Assembly (NCBI GenBank): GCA_044222005.1
Contig: JBGANY010000009.1
Location: 1 to 64,000, forward strand
Source of the DNA: Methylotenera_A sp044222005
Lineage (GTDB): Bacteria > Pseudomonadota > Gammaproteobacteria > Burkholderiales > Methylophilaceae
Length of the DNA: 64,000 nucleotides
Direction: 5' to 3'
Shown here one piece after another: positions 33,782 to 42,550 of this stretch (its first letter is position 1; every line of letters begins with the position of its first letter). The notes under the pieces are model-generated. The model did not search any database. It saw nothing but the letters and a program-made list of their open reading frames with translations, and was not told the origin of the DNA. The translations under genes and the position numbers were made by a program.

Positions 33782-34384
33782 TTATGTTTGAATTGGCCTG
33801 CCCCAAGTCTCTGTAAAGAACAACTCGCCCAAGGGTTTGCGCTTACGCGCTGCCGTTTCACGCATCAATGCCTCGCCAGTAACGGTGGCAATGTCGGCAG
33901 GATAACCTACGCAAACCATCGCCATGGGCCTGAATTGCGCTGGGATCGCGAAATCCTCACGTGTCTTATCTGCGTTAAATCCACCCATCTGATGCGCCAT
34001 CAAACCCATGCTGCTTGCCTGCAGACACAGGTTCTCTGCCGCCGCGCCGGTGTCGTATTGTGCCCAGCGGTTTGGCTGCTGATTATGGCCAAATAAAGTG
34101 TCGGCACACACCAGCATTAATACGGGAGCATCTTGCACCCAGCTCTGGTTGCCGGGCACCAGGCAATCAAACGCATGTTGCCAGGAATTTTTGTCCGTAT
34201 TTTTGTCCCATACAATAAACCGCCATGGCTGATCGCCATAGCATGAAGGCGCCCAGCGCGCAGCCTCCAGCAAGGCGATGACTTGCGCTTGCGTGACAGG
34301 CTTAGTGGCATCGTAAGCGCGCCCGCTCCAGCGGTTGGCAATGGTCTCATGGATGGGAACGGATGTAACGGCGGGTTTGTGCAT
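33782..34384 (-). CDS. Nitroreductase-family FMN flavoprotein
   Basis: The 200 residues match the nitroreductase fold: RWSGRAYD with FMN-binding arginines near the N-terminus, LLEAARWAPSCYGDQPWRFIVW, DTGAAAENLCLQASSMGL and the C-terminal GYPAD and RKPLGELFF blocks. The physiological electron acceptor is unknown. It lies upstream of no obvious partner. Confidence 0.88.
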   Translation of the reverse strand: MHKPAVTSVPIHETIANRWSGRAYDATKPVTQAQVIALLEAARWAPSCYGDQPWRFIVWDKNTDKNSWQHAFDCLVPGNQSWVQDAPVLMLVCADTLFGHNQQPNRWAQYDTGAAAENLCLQASSMGLMAHQMGGFNADKTREDFAIPAQFRPMAMVCVGYPADIATVTGEALMRETAARKRKPLGELFFTETWGRPIQT

Positions 34385-34409
34385 GGTTGTCCTTACTGTT
34401 AATTTTAGG

Positions 34410-35024
34410 TTATTTGGATTTTTCGGCTGGCAATTTTACGCCCTCAATCAATAGCGTAATATCAATGTCATCGCCGACTGGCGCATCTTTTTTAAGCGGC
34501 CAGGTAAAGCCGAAGTCGCTCGCTTTCAATGAGGTATTCGCCTCGAAGCCGGATCTGTAACCGCCCCAGGGGTCACTGCCAAAACCCAGCACTTTAAAGG
34601 GAAAGGTGATTTCTTTTGCGACGCCATGCATGGTCAGGATGCCGGTCATCACGCCTTCGGTATTGGATTTTGCTTCAATCTTTTTGCTCACAAAGGTCAT
34701 TTCGGCAAACTTATCGGTATCTAAATACTCTGCTTCCTTAATGTGCTTATCGCGCTTGGCATGACCGCTGTAGACGCTCAGCATATTGATTTTGGCAACC
34801 ACCGACGAATTGGCCAGATTATTCGGGTCGATCATGATGCTGCCTTTGATGTCGCTGAACATGCCTGAAGTTTTCGAGGCGACATGGCGGATGCTCCAGT
34901 TGGCGAAGCTATGGTTCTCATCAATCTTATAGGCCTCCTGCTCTGCAAAGGCATGGCTGCAGGCCAATACCAGGGCGGCTAGCAGGCCGATTTTTTTAAT
35001 TAAATTGTTCATGTTATTCTCCAA
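34410..35024 (-). CDS. YceI-family periplasmic lipid-binding-like protein
   Basis: A signal peptide (IGLLAALVLACSHAFA) precedes a YceI lipocalin-like barrel: YKIDENHSFANWSIRHVAS, FSDIKGSIMIDP, AEMTFVSKKIEA, GILTMHGVAKEITFPF and the final FTWPLKKDAPVGDDIDITLLIEG. Members bind isoprenoid-like molecules in the periplasm. The start may be ATG 35024 or the in-frame ATG 35012 (MNNLIKK). It follows the pirin gene by 4 bases. Confidence 0.88.
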   Translation of the reverse strand: MENNMNNLIKKIGLLAALVLACSHAFAEQEAYKIDENHSFANWSIRHVASKTSGMFSDIKGSIMIDPNNLANSSVVAKINMLSVYSGHAKRDKHIKEAEYLDTDKFAEMTFVSKKIEAKSNTEGVMTGILTMHGVAKEITFPFKVLGFGSDPWGGYRSGFEANTSLKASDFGFTWPLKKDAPVGDDIDITLLIEGVKLPAEKSK

Positions 35025-35028
35025 TTAA

Positions 35029-35730
35029 TTAAAGTTTTGGCAAATCAAACAATAATATTTCTGCGTTATCGTTGGCTTTAATCTGAACTGTCTGGGCGGA
35101 ATCAAACATTGCCGCATCCCCTGCATTGAGTTGCTTCCGGTTAATTTCCATGCGGCCGCTCGCCACTTGCAAATAAGCGCTGCGGCGTTCTTTAAGCGCA
35201 TATTCCAGCTGCCTTTGTTCACTTAATTTTGCCGCATAGAGCACCATGTCCTGATGAACAGTGAGTGAATCATTTGCACCATTTTCTGACGCCAGCAAAC
35301 ACCATTGGTTCAGCTTTTGCGCATCGGTAAAAAACTTATCCTCATAACTCGGCGGCAAATTCTGCTGGTTCGGTAGAATCCAGATTTGCAGCAAATGCAC
35401 GGGTTCAGTATTCGACGCATTGAACTCACTATGTCGAATGCCCGTGCCTGCCGTCATACGCTGCACATGGCCCTGCTTAATCACTTCCACATTGCCCAGG
35501 GTATCTTTATGCGCTAAGTTGCCCTGCAAAATATAGGTGATGATTTCCATATTGTCATGCGAATGCATGCCAAAGCCTTGTGCGGGCGCAATCACATCTT
35601 CGTTAATTACGCGCAATACCGAAAATCCCATCCAATCCGCGTCATAATAATGCGCGAATGAGAAAGAATGATAGCTATCCAGCCAGCCGTGGTTGGCATG
35701 TCCACGCTCATGTGAACGTCTAATTTGCAT
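35029..35730 (-). CDS. Pirin-family cupin protein
   Basis: The 233 residues form a bicupin of the pirin family: RGHANHGWLDSYHSFSFAHYYD, GFGMHSHDNMEIITYILQGNLAHKDTLG with the metal-ligand histidines, and QRMTAGTGIRHSEFN. Some pirins degrade quercetin; others act in regulation. I start it at ATG 35730, which has a GAGG ribosome site; the in-frame TTG at 35745 is less likely. It is followed by the YceI gene, probably one transcript. Confidence 0.88.
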   Translation of the reverse strand: MQIRRSHERGHANHGWLDSYHSFSFAHYYDADWMGFSVLRVINEDVIAPAQGFGMHSHDNMEIITYILQGNLAHKDTLGNVEVIKQGHVQRMTAGTGIRHSEFNASNTEPVHLLQIWILPNQQNLPPSYEDKFFTDAQKLNQWCLLASENGANDSLTVHQDMVLYAAKLSEQRQLEYALKERRSAYLQVASGRMEINRKQLNAGDAAMFDSAQTVQIKANDNAEILLFDLPKL

Positions 35731-35762
35731 ACTATTACGCCTCAATTTTAACTACTTTGGTG

Positions 35763-35771
35763 TGCTAATAT
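35763..35771 (+). promoter_or_regulatory. Extended -10 promoter candidate for tadA
   Basis: TGC-TAATAT matches an extended -10 element and ends 9 bases before the tadA ATG at 35781, implying a very short or absent 5' leader. No ribosome site is seen. Confidence 0.35.
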
Positions 35772-35780
35772 TAAGCTTTA

Positions 35781-36290
35781 ATGCCTAATTATCAAGCGAT
35801 AAATCAATTGAATTCGACAGATACTGCCCACACAGACCAAAGTTATATGCAGCTTGCCTTGCAACTTGCACAGGCAGCTGCACAGGCAGGCGAAGTACCC
35901 GTAGGCGCGATTATCGTTAAAGACGGCATGGTGATTGGCCGTGGCGGTAATGCGCCGATTGGTAATCACGACCCGACCGCGCATGCCGAGATTGTCGCGA
36001 TGCGTGAAGCGGCAAAGCACCTGGGCAACTACCGCCTAGTGGATTGCACACTCTATGTCACGCTGGAGCCCTGCGCCATGTGCTGCGGCGCGATACAGCA
36101 TGCGCGCATTGCAAAGCTGGTGTATGGTGCCAGCGACCCGAAAACCGGCGCGTGCGGTAGCGTCACTAATTTAATGGCGGAGCCAAAACTCAATCACCAT
36201 ACTGAAGTCGTTGATGGCGTTCTGGCTCAGGAATGTGGCGCAGTCTTAACAGAATTTTTCAAGCAGCGCAGATTAAATAAAAACCAATAA
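35781..36290 (+). CDS. tadA: tRNA-specific adenosine deaminase
   Basis: TadA converts A34 of tRNA-Arg(ACG) to inosine. The zinc site is complete: HAEIVAM with the His and catalytic Glu, and PCAMCCGA with the two cysteine ligands. It has an N-terminal extension of about 20 residues before the catalytic domain (169 residues in total). It is followed by a terminator. Confidence 0.95.
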   Translation: MPNYQAINQLNSTDTAHTDQSYMQLALQLAQAAAQAGEVPVGAIIVKDGMVIGRGGNAPIGNHDPTAHAEIVAMREAAKHLGNYRLVDCTLYVTLEPCAMCCGAIQHARIAKLVYGASDPKTGACGSVTNLMAEPKLNHHTEVVDGVLAQECGAVLTEFFKQRRLNKNQ

Positions 36291-36305
36291 AAATCCGCAC
36301 CAAAT

Positions 36306-36332
36306 AAAAAACCCGCACCTGGCGGGTTTTTT
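36306..36332. terminator. Bidirectional intrinsic terminator
   Basis: AAAAAACCCGC and GCGGGTTTTTT form an 11-bp stem with a 5-base loop, with T-runs on both strands. It serves convergent tadA and the Bax inhibitor-1 gene. Confidence 0.85.
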
Positions 36333-36348
36333 AATCATTAAAACAGAA

Positions 36349-37035
36349 TTAATCGTTACTGCCCATCAAGCCCATCAGTAACTGCAACAAACTGGTGAAC
36401 AGGTTATAGATACTCATATAGAGGCCTAAAGTAGCCATGATGTAATTGGTTTCGCCACCCGTGACGATACGGCTCACTTCATACAGAATAAAGCCGGAGA
36501 ACAGCAACACACCCACCCCAGAAAGCGCCAGCGTCATGGCAGGAATCTGTAAAAATATATTGGCTAACGAAGCCACGATCAGCAGAATAATGCCCACCAG
36601 CAAAAACTTGCCCATAAAGCTGAAGTCTTTTTTGCTGGTCGTTGCAATGCCTGCCATGGTCATCAATATCACGCCGGTACCACCAGCCGCCAGGCCAACG
36701 ATTTGTGCGCCGTTACGTAAATTCAGTGCATATTGCAAAATAGGCCCTAACATTAAACCCAGCAAGAACGTAAGGCCAAGCAACAAAACCACACCAATGC
36801 TGCTGTTACGATTTGCAGAAATCGCTGCAAACAGACCGTACATCACCGCAAGTGCGCCAATTGCAAACATAAACGGATGCAGTGCCGCAAAAGCAAAATT
36901 CATTTTCATGCCAATCATCGCACCAATCACGGTAGGAATCATGGTCAGGCCAAGCATGGCGTAAGTGTTGCGCAGCACCTTGTTTTGCGTAGCCAAGCCA
37001 CCTTCACGGCCTAATACTTGAATATTATCTGACAT
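36349..37035 (-). CDS. Bax inhibitor-1/YccA family membrane protein
   Basis: The 228-residue protein has about seven hydrophobic helices and ends with the acidic-bordered C-terminal helix typical of the BI-1 family (LYMSIYNLFTSLLQLLMGL). The segment ILYEVSRIVTGGETNYIMATLGLYMSIYNLF is characteristic. Relatives are calcium-leak channels or membrane-protease partners. ATG 37035 has GGAAAT upstream and is preferred over the frame's upstream start at 37062. Confidence 0.9.
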   Translation of the reverse strand: MSDNIQVLGREGGLATQNKVLRNTYAMLGLTMIPTVIGAMIGMKMNFAFAALHPFMFAIGALAVMYGLFAAISANRNSSIGVVLLLGLTFLLGLMLGPILQYALNLRNGAQIVGLAAGGTGVILMTMAGIATTSKKDFSFMGKFLLVGIILLIVASLANIFLQIPAMTLALSGVGVLLFSGFILYEVSRIVTGGETNYIMATLGLYMSIYNLFTSLLQLLMGLMGSND

Positions 37036-37101
37036 TATTATTTCCTTATAAAAAGCTGCCAAACGGCAACCCCAGTAAGATAGCGATTATTGGTAAAAGT
37101 T

Positions 37102-38817
37102 TCAAGTGAAATTATTATTAAACACGTGCTTTATCTGCAATTGTAGCGTCTGCAACCCCTTGTATTCATTGGCTTCCATGGCATATACCGCGGCAATGGT
37201 TTCAGGCAAATCATCGCTGCAATTAAAATAGATCGCATCAAAACGTTTTTGATCTTTTTCCACGATCAGTTTCAGGTGTTTTTCGCCAACCAAGCGCTGA
37301 TGAATCACCTTAAAGTCATCGTAAAACAGGGGCTGCGCAAAACCTTGGCCCCATGCCTGTGAATCCAGTATCTGCGCGGTCTGCAGGCTAATCTCATTTG
37401 CGCTTAAATTGCCGTCCGTTTCTATTTCCGCTTGTAAATCTGCCTCATTTAACAGTGTGCGAGTAACGGCTTCAAACGCCTGCTGAAAGGCTAAAAAATC
37501 CGCTTCACGAATGCTCAGGCCCGCCGCCATGGCGTGACCGCCAAACTTGATAATCAATTGCGGATATTGCTTGGTGACCAAATCCAGTGTGTCGCGCAAA
37601 TGCAAGCCGGCGATTGAACGGCCAGACCCTTTTAACACTCCCCCGCTCGCATCTGCAAACACAAGCGTAGGACGATGATATTTTTCTTTCAAGCGCGAAG
37701 CCAGAATGCCGATGACGCCTTGATGCCAATCGGGCTGATAGAGACTCAAGCTGAATTGTTCAGCCACCTCGATGTTATCCAGTGCTGCCAGCGCGCTGTC
37801 CTGCATATCGGCTTCGATATTGCGCCGCTCCATGTTCAGTTCGTGCAGCGTTTGTGCTTTTTGTAGCGCATCGGTCTCCGTTTCAGCCAGCAAACAAGCT
37901 ATACCCAGCCGCATATCATCCAGCCGACCAGCGGCATTGAGGCGCGGCCCTACGTAAAAGCCCAAATCCTGCGCAGTAGTTTTTTCAGGCGATTTTCCAG
38001 CGATTTTCAGCAACGCTGTGATGCCTGCACTGCAAGCCGCTTTAGGATTAGCAGCGTTGCGGATGCGACGCAAGCCCTGCTCGACCAGAATGCGGTTATT
38101 GGCGTCTAATTTCACCAGATCCGCCACCGTGCCCAGTGCGACCAAATCTAACAGCTCCGTTAAATTGGGTTCAGGTCGATTTTCAAAAACGTTGCGGCTG
38201 CGCAACTCTGCGCGCAACGCCAGCAGCACGTAAAACATAACGCCGACGCCAGCGAGATTTTTACTGGGGAATTTGCAGCCCTGTTGATTCGGATTCACGA
38301 TGCAAGCGGCTTGCGGCGTGATGTCTCCAGGTAAATGGTGGTCGGTAATCAGCACCTGCAGTCCCAGTGAATTCGCGGCTTCCACGCCATCGAAACTGGC
38401 AATGCCGTTATCCACCGTGATCAGAATATCCGGATTTTGCATGGCGGCGAGCGCAACAATTTCGGGCGTTAATCCGTAACCGTATTCAAAGCGATTCGGT
38501 ACGAGAAAATCGACATTAGCGCCCATGCTACGCAAGCCCTTTACCGCGACTGCCGTGGCGGTTGCGCCGTCTGCATCGTAGTCGCCGATCACCAGAATTT
38601 TTTTATTCTGCTGAATCGCATCGGCCAGCAGTTTCGCCATTTCAGCATTATTGGTAAGCTGCTCGGGCGGAATGATTCCAGCCAAAGAAGTTTCCAGTTC
38701 GCTTTTATCAGCCACGCCGCGCGCCGCATACAGCCTTGCGAGCAGCGGCGCTACGCCTGCCTCGATCAGGTGCTGATATGCACTTTCATTCACTGTCCTC
38801 GTCTTAATCTGCATCAT
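37102..38817 (-). CDS. recJ: Single-stranded-DNA-specific exonuclease RecJ
   Basis: RecJ is the 5'-3' ssDNA exonuclease of recombination and mismatch repair. The DHH phosphoesterase motifs are visible: VIGDYDADGATATA, TVDNGI, ITDHHLPG, and the DHHA1 region with KFGGHAMAAGLSI. The 571 residues match the family. It overlaps the upstream small gene by 14 bases. Confidence 0.96.
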   Translation of the reverse strand: MMQIKTRTVNESAYQHLIEAGVAPLLARLYAARGVADKSELETSLAGIIPPEQLTNNAEMAKLLADAIQQNKKILVIGDYDADGATATAVAVKGLRSMGANVDFLVPNRFEYGYGLTPEIVALAAMQNPDILITVDNGIASFDGVEAANSLGLQVLITDHHLPGDITPQAACIVNPNQQGCKFPSKNLAGVGVMFYVLLALRAELRSRNVFENRPEPNLTELLDLVALGTVADLVKLDANNRILVEQGLRRIRNAANPKAACSAGITALLKIAGKSPEKTTAQDLGFYVGPRLNAAGRLDDMRLGIACLLAETETDALQKAQTLHELNMERRNIEADMQDSALAALDNIEVAEQFSLSLYQPDWHQGVIGILASRLKEKYHRPTLVFADASGGVLKGSGRSIAGLHLRDTLDLVTKQYPQLIIKFGGHAMAAGLSIREADFLAFQQAFEAVTRTLLNEADLQAEIETDGNLSANEISLQTAQILDSQAWGQGFAQPLFYDDFKVIHQRLVGEKHLKLIVEKDQKRFDAIYFNCSDDLPETIAAVYAMEANEYKGLQTLQLQIKHVFNNNFT

Positions 38818-39307
38818 TGACTAACTGCCCGCCGCCGTAACACCAGATACTGTTGACGACGGGCAAGCGTTTGGCTTCGCGTGCCTGATTGACAGGATGT
38901 TCAAACAGCAGCATTTGCAGCTCGTTTTGAAATGCTGCCCACTGGATTGCCCCCGTGCCTGTTGGCAAATATGCGCTAATATCCTTATTCAATGCGGCTT
39001 CTGGTGCGCTCGTTCCTATGTGCGGATTGGATTGCAAGCTCAGGAGCCAGGTGGTTTCATGCCAGAAAAACTGCATGCCATCACTGGAGAAATGCTGATT
39101 GAAAGCGGTTGTCAGGGCATTGGCTTCATGACTTTCCAGCAGCAATGGTGCAGGCGCAGCTAAACTGAAACTATCACGCTGCAGCACCAAATGCACTGGC
39201 ACGGCATACAGCCAGTAAGCGCTCCCCGCCTGATTGCCAGCCTGCTGCCAAGCCAGTGCAGCATTGGGTTGTTTGGGCTGAAATAATTTCTGAAGAAAAG
39301 CGAACAT
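38804..39307 (-). CDS. Conserved protein of unknown function upstream of recJ
   Basis: The 167-residue soluble protein has no signal peptide. Its strongest blocks are HLVLQRDSFSL, the acidic ESHEANALTTAFNQHF and the C-terminal QMLLFEHPVNQAREAKRLPVVNSIWCYGGG. It resembles proteins once annotated as regulators of a cofactor-independent phosphoglycerate mutase; I would not assign that function. It overlaps recJ by 14 bases and is probably co-expressed with it. Confidence 0.65.
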   Translation of the reverse strand: MFAFLQKLFQPKQPNAALAWQQAGNQAGSAYWLYAVPVHLVLQRDSFSLAAPAPLLLESHEANALTTAFNQHFSSDGMQFFWHETTWLLSLQSNPHIGTSAPEAALNKDISAYLPTGTGAIQWAAFQNELQMLLFEHPVNQAREAKRLPVVNSIWCYGGGQLVNDAD

Positions 39308-39365
39308 ACGGGCTATTTTAGCATTTAAGCCAAACTTTTAACGCCAGCATCATGCCCAATAAAAA

Positions 39366-39395
39366 AGCCGCCTACCCAATTAATGGGAGGCGGCT
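39366..39395 (-). terminator. Intrinsic terminator of the glycine-zipper protein gene
   Basis: On the minus strand AGCCGCCTCCCA pairs with TGGGTAGGCGGCT (one bulged base) and is followed by TTTTTT, 18 bases after the stop codon. Confidence 0.85.
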
Positions 39396-39412
39396 GTTCT
39401 CGTTACTAACAA

Positions 39413-40027
39413 TTACCAGTAATCACGGTCGTGATGTTTACGATGCCCATAACCATGACCTCTCTTCCAGCCTCTGCCCTCGCCTCTGTCTTCACGATAA
39501 CTTACTTCTGATACATAGCCACTAGACCTTACCGTAACATTCACAGGTATAAAACGGCCTGGGTCACGATCTGTTACGGTTGAATATTGGCGGCCGTTAT
39601 ACTCGTAATTTACTAGGTAACCGGCAGGAATATTTTGCCAGTTGTCCACCGTCACGCAACGCTCAACCGGGCGTGTTTCAACACGCTCACGGCCACGGTT
39701 GCCATAGCCACGATCATTATCTACGCGGTCCCCGACAATAGCGCCTACGCCAGCACCCACAGCAGCAGCAGCGACACGACCATTGCCGCGGCCAATCGTG
39801 CTGCCTAGCAGGCCACCCGTTACGCCACCAATCACCGCACCACCCAATGAACGTTGTGGCGCTTCGTAATAACTTTCTCGCACGTACTCAGTACGGCATT
39901 CCTGGCGTGGCGAGTTCACACGCTCATATTGTGGCGCCACAGAAATGACACGGGCGCGGTCTTCGTATGCCAGTGCAGGCAATGAAACAGTCGCAGCTAT
40001 TAAACCAAATAATAATGTGTTACGCAT
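39413..40027 (-). CDS. Envelope protein with glycine-zipper 2TM domain
   Basis: A signal peptide (LLFGLIAATVSLPALA, cleavage before about residue 21) precedes a polar region with one cysteine. A Gly-zipper double helix follows (about 62-100: GGAVIGGVTGGLLGSTIG and AAAAVGAGVGAIVGD), and then an Arg/Gly/Tyr/His-rich tail ending HHDRDYW. This is the outer-membrane lipoprotein-like Rickettsia 17 kDa-type zipper seen in many envelope proteins. The His-rich C-terminus could bind metal. It is a single gene with its own terminator. Confidence 0.8.
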   Translation of the reverse strand: MRNTLLFGLIAATVSLPALAYEDRARVISVAPQYERVNSPRQECRTEYVRESYYEAPQRSLGGAVIGGVTGGLLGSTIGRGNGRVAAAAVGAGVGAIVGDRVDNDRGYGNRGRERVETRPVERCVTVDNWQNIPAGYLVNYEYNGRQYSTVTDRDPGRFIPVNVTVRSSGYVSEVSYREDRGEGRGWKRGHGYGHRKHHDRDYW

Positions 40028-40303
40028 TTTTTAAATCTCCTTAGTAATCTCTGCTCTTATTACTTCCAAAAAATATTGTGCAGATAAGCGTTCAACGAGG
40101 CTGCTTTGACTTTGCCGACTTCAAATTGTAAATAAACTGTAACTCATGATTTTACTTAGAGCGCAGAAGTAGCGAATTACAATGAATCAATGGCTGATTA
40201 AACAATCAAACCCGTTGTGTGACTGGAGTTACTGTGCAGGTTTGCAATGCGCCTATACTTGCCCCACATGCCGCGATAGACGGCAATACTAAACTACTGG
40301 AGA

Positions 40304-41353
40304 ATGATGATGAAAACTTTAAAAGTAATGCTTGCCAGCGCGACGCTGCTATTTGCCAGCTTGGCCTTTGCGGGTGAATTTGGCGACCACTGCACCACCG
40401 GTTTATCCAAGGGCGCTCTGGTCAAAACCAAATGTGAGATTAACGAATTATATAAAGGCAAAACCTATTGTTTTGGTAATCAGTCGGCAAAAGATTCATT
40501 CTTGCTTGACCCTGATAATACGATTGCCAAAGCCGCTGCTTTTTATGCTAAAAACGCTGAACCTGAACGCGAAAAAATCAGCCAGGCCGATGCGCTGAAG
40601 CAAATCAGCAGCAAAACCTGTGACTTGAGCAATAAGGATGCAGGTTATTTAGAATTCGACAAAATGGACCTGCGCCATTGCAAAATGGTCAATACCAGCT
40701 TTTTTGGCGCTTATCTGCGCGGTGCAAATTTAAGCGGCGCCAACATGCAGAAAAGTTATTTGAATTTGGCCCGGCTTGAAGGTGCAGACCTAAGTAAAGC
40801 GGATTTAACAGATGCCACGATTTTTCAGGCGATTTTTGATAAAGTGAATTTTGAAGGCGCTAACCTCACCAATGCCCGCATGATAGGCACGCTGGGTGAT
40901 GTGAATATGAGTAATGCTATCATTAAAAACGGTCGCTTTGGCTTGGATATTGGCAACCAGCCGATGGGCGCCATGCGCTTTGATGCGATTGGCGGCAATT
41001 TTGCCAATACCAGTTTTGAAGGTGCAGATATTAATCGCAGCAACTTCAGGTTTGCTAATTTACGCAATGCCAACTTACGTAATACGGATTTGTTCCGCGC
41101 CGATTTCAGTAAAGCCGATTTAACAGGCGCCGATATTACCGGTGCAAAAATGGGTGAGGCTATATTAGACGGAACGATTATGACCAACGTAAAAGGCCTG
41201 GAAGCGATTAAAGGCTACGATGAAGCCAAAGGTAAATGTGTAAATTGCGCACTGGTGGCAGAGGTGCCAGAAACAAAAAAGTTAAGTGAAGCTAATATGA
41301 TGACGGCTGAGAATCCTGCAAAGAGTGCCTGCAAAATGGGCGCTAGATTCTAG
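40304..41353 (+). CDS. Secreted pentapeptide-repeat protein
   Basis: A signal peptide (VMLASATLLFASLAFA) is followed by a region with paired cysteines, then pentapeptide repeats of A(N/D)LxX type from about residue 120 to 295 (GANLSGANM, GADLSKADLTDA, FANLRNANLRNTDLFRADFSKADLTGADIT). These build a right-handed quadrilateral beta-helix. The C-terminal part carries KCVNCALV and is polar. Export to the periplasm is inferred; the partner is unknown. Three in-frame ATGs (40304, 40307, 40310) make the exact start uncertain. The 276-base spacer upstream shows no clear feature beyond likely divergent promoters. Confidence 0.82.
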   Translation: MMMKTLKVMLASATLLFASLAFAGEFGDHCTTGLSKGALVKTKCEINELYKGKTYCFGNQSAKDSFLLDPDNTIAKAAAFYAKNAEPEREKISQADALKQISSKTCDLSNKDAGYLEFDKMDLRHCKMVNTSFFGAYLRGANLSGANMQKSYLNLARLEGADLSKADLTDATIFQAIFDKVNFEGANLTNARMIGTLGDVNMSNAIIKNGRFGLDIGNQPMGAMRFDAIGGNFANTSFEGADINRSNFRFANLRNANLRNTDLFRADFSKADLTGADITGAKMGEAILDGTIMTNVKGLEAIKGYDEAKGKCVNCALVAEVPETKKLSEANMMTAENPAKSACKMGARF

Positions 41354-41373
41354 CTAACTATTCATTTAATCTG

Positions 41374-41408
41374 GCGCGGTTAAGTCTAGTACTTACCCGC
41401 GCTTTTTT
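41374..41408 (+). terminator. Intrinsic terminator after the pentapeptide-repeat gene
   Basis: GCGCGGTTAAGT pairs with ACTTACCCGCGC (one mismatch) and is followed by TTTTTT. Confidence 0.85.
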
Positions 41409-41420
41409 CTGCCAAATCAA

Positions 41421-42125
41421 TCACCCCTGTACGATCTCTGACTCTGGCACACCGCACATGCGATTTGCAGGCACCGCAATATCGATCAGCCTGGGTTTTG
41501 GCAGGTTCAAATTGTTCATGATTTCAACAAACTCATCTCGCGTTTTTCCTGCCAAGCGTGGATTAATGGCCTTTTCTTGCCCGATACAGCTTACACGGCG
41601 GCCATTGTAATCGTGGCCAGGATACACCAGCGTGTCTTCCGGCAGAGTAAATAATTTATTCACAATGCTATCGTACATGGCGATTGCGCTGCCACCCTGA
41701 AAGTCTGTTCTGCCACAGCCATTAATTAATAAAGTGTCACCTGTAAACAAGCGGTCACGCCACAAATAAGAGATACTGCCCGGCGTATGCCCCGGCGTAG
41801 CAATGGCCTTGATGGTTTCTTGTGCAAATGCAATCACGTCGCCATCTTTTAACTGCAAATCAGCGGTTTCCGCGCCGCATGCCCTCGCAACGCCAGTGAG
41901 CGCATTGGTTTTCTGGCGCAACAAACCGCCACCTGTGATGTGGTCTGCATGCACATGTGTTTCAAGCGAATATTTAAGCATACATTGATGCTGCTTTAAC
42001 AACGCAAGGTAGTCCTCTATATGTGTATCCACCGGGTCAATGAACACCGCCTCACCTGCCGTTGTATCTGCGATGAAATAAGTATAAGTCGAAGATGCTT
42101 TATCAAATAATTGCTTAAAAATCAT
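41421..42125 (-). CDS. Persulfide dioxygenase (ETHE1/Blh-like metallo-beta-lactamase fold)
   Basis: The 234 residues have the MBL iron-site motifs of sulfur dioxygenases: ETHVHADHITGG, ATPGHTPGSISYL, LFTGDTLLINGCGRTDFQGG and VYPGHDYNG. These enzymes oxidise glutathione or protein persulfide to sulfite. It is divergent from the BigR-like gene across an AT-rich operator, the known arrangement of blh-bigR systems. The encoded DUF442 and TauE/SafE neighbours fit sulfide handling. Confidence 0.9.
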   Translation of the reverse strand: MIFKQLFDKASSTYTYFIADTTAGEAVFIDPVDTHIEDYLALLKQHQCMLKYSLETHVHADHITGGGLLRQKTNALTGVARACGAETADLQLKDGDVIAFAQETIKAIATPGHTPGSISYLWRDRLFTGDTLLINGCGRTDFQGGSAIAMYDSIVNKLFTLPEDTLVYPGHDYNGRRVSCIGQEKAINPRLAGKTRDEFVEIMNNLNLPKPRLIDIAVPANRMCGVPESEIVQG

Positions 42126-42165
42126 AGGGATGTTCTCAGAGTGCGTTAAAAGTCCGGCTGGCGTG

Positions 42166-42194
42166 ATATTATATTATATGTTTTAATATAATAT
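42166..42194. promoter_or_regulatory. Operator of the BigR-like repressor
   Basis: ATATTATATTA (42166-42176) and TAATATAATAT (42184-42194) are perfect 11-bp inverted repeats separated by 7 bases, in the divergent promoter region of the persulfide dioxygenase and ArsR genes. AT-rich palindromes are the reported target of BigR/SqrR repressors. Confidence 0.72.
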
Positions 42195-42228
42195 TAAATT
42201 ACATATAATCACCTGTTTCAAACCAACC

Positions 42229-42543
42229 ATGTCTGAAATTAAAGAAATAAATTTTGATGTGCTTCGCGCCTCGGCTGACAAAGCCTCCTGCCTGATGAAG
42301 GCGCTGGCGAATTCAGATCGCTTAATGCTGTTATGCCAACTCTCGCAGGGTGAAAAATCCGTAGGCGAATTAGAGCAAATATTGGATATTCGGCAGCCTA
42401 CGCTGTCACAGCAGCTCACGGTATTACGCGAAGCCGAATTAGTTGCCACACGGCGCGAGGGCAAGAATATTTTTTATAACATTTCAAGCCAGTCAGCATT
42501 AGCCGTGATGCGGGTTTTGAGCCAGGAAATTTGCAAATCTTAA
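42229..42543 (+). CDS. bigR: BigR/SqrR-type ArsR-family persulfide-sensing repressor
   Basis: The 104 residues form a winged helix of the ArsR family: KALANSDRLMLLCQLSQGEKSVGELEQIL, then recognition helix QPTLSQQLTVLREAELV and wing RREGKNIFYNI. The cysteine in LLCQL and the C-terminal EICKS cysteine occupy the places of the redox pair of BigR/SqrR that form a tetrasulfide or disulfide on sulfide exposure. A third cysteine (KASCLM) is extra. It likely represses itself and the divergent dioxygenase. Confidence 0.88.
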   Translation: MSEIKEINFDVLRASADKASCLMKALANSDRLMLLCQLSQGEKSVGELEQILDIRQPTLSQQLTVLREAELVATRREGKNIFYNISSQSALAVMRVLSQEICKS

Positions 42544-42550
42544 GGAAATC

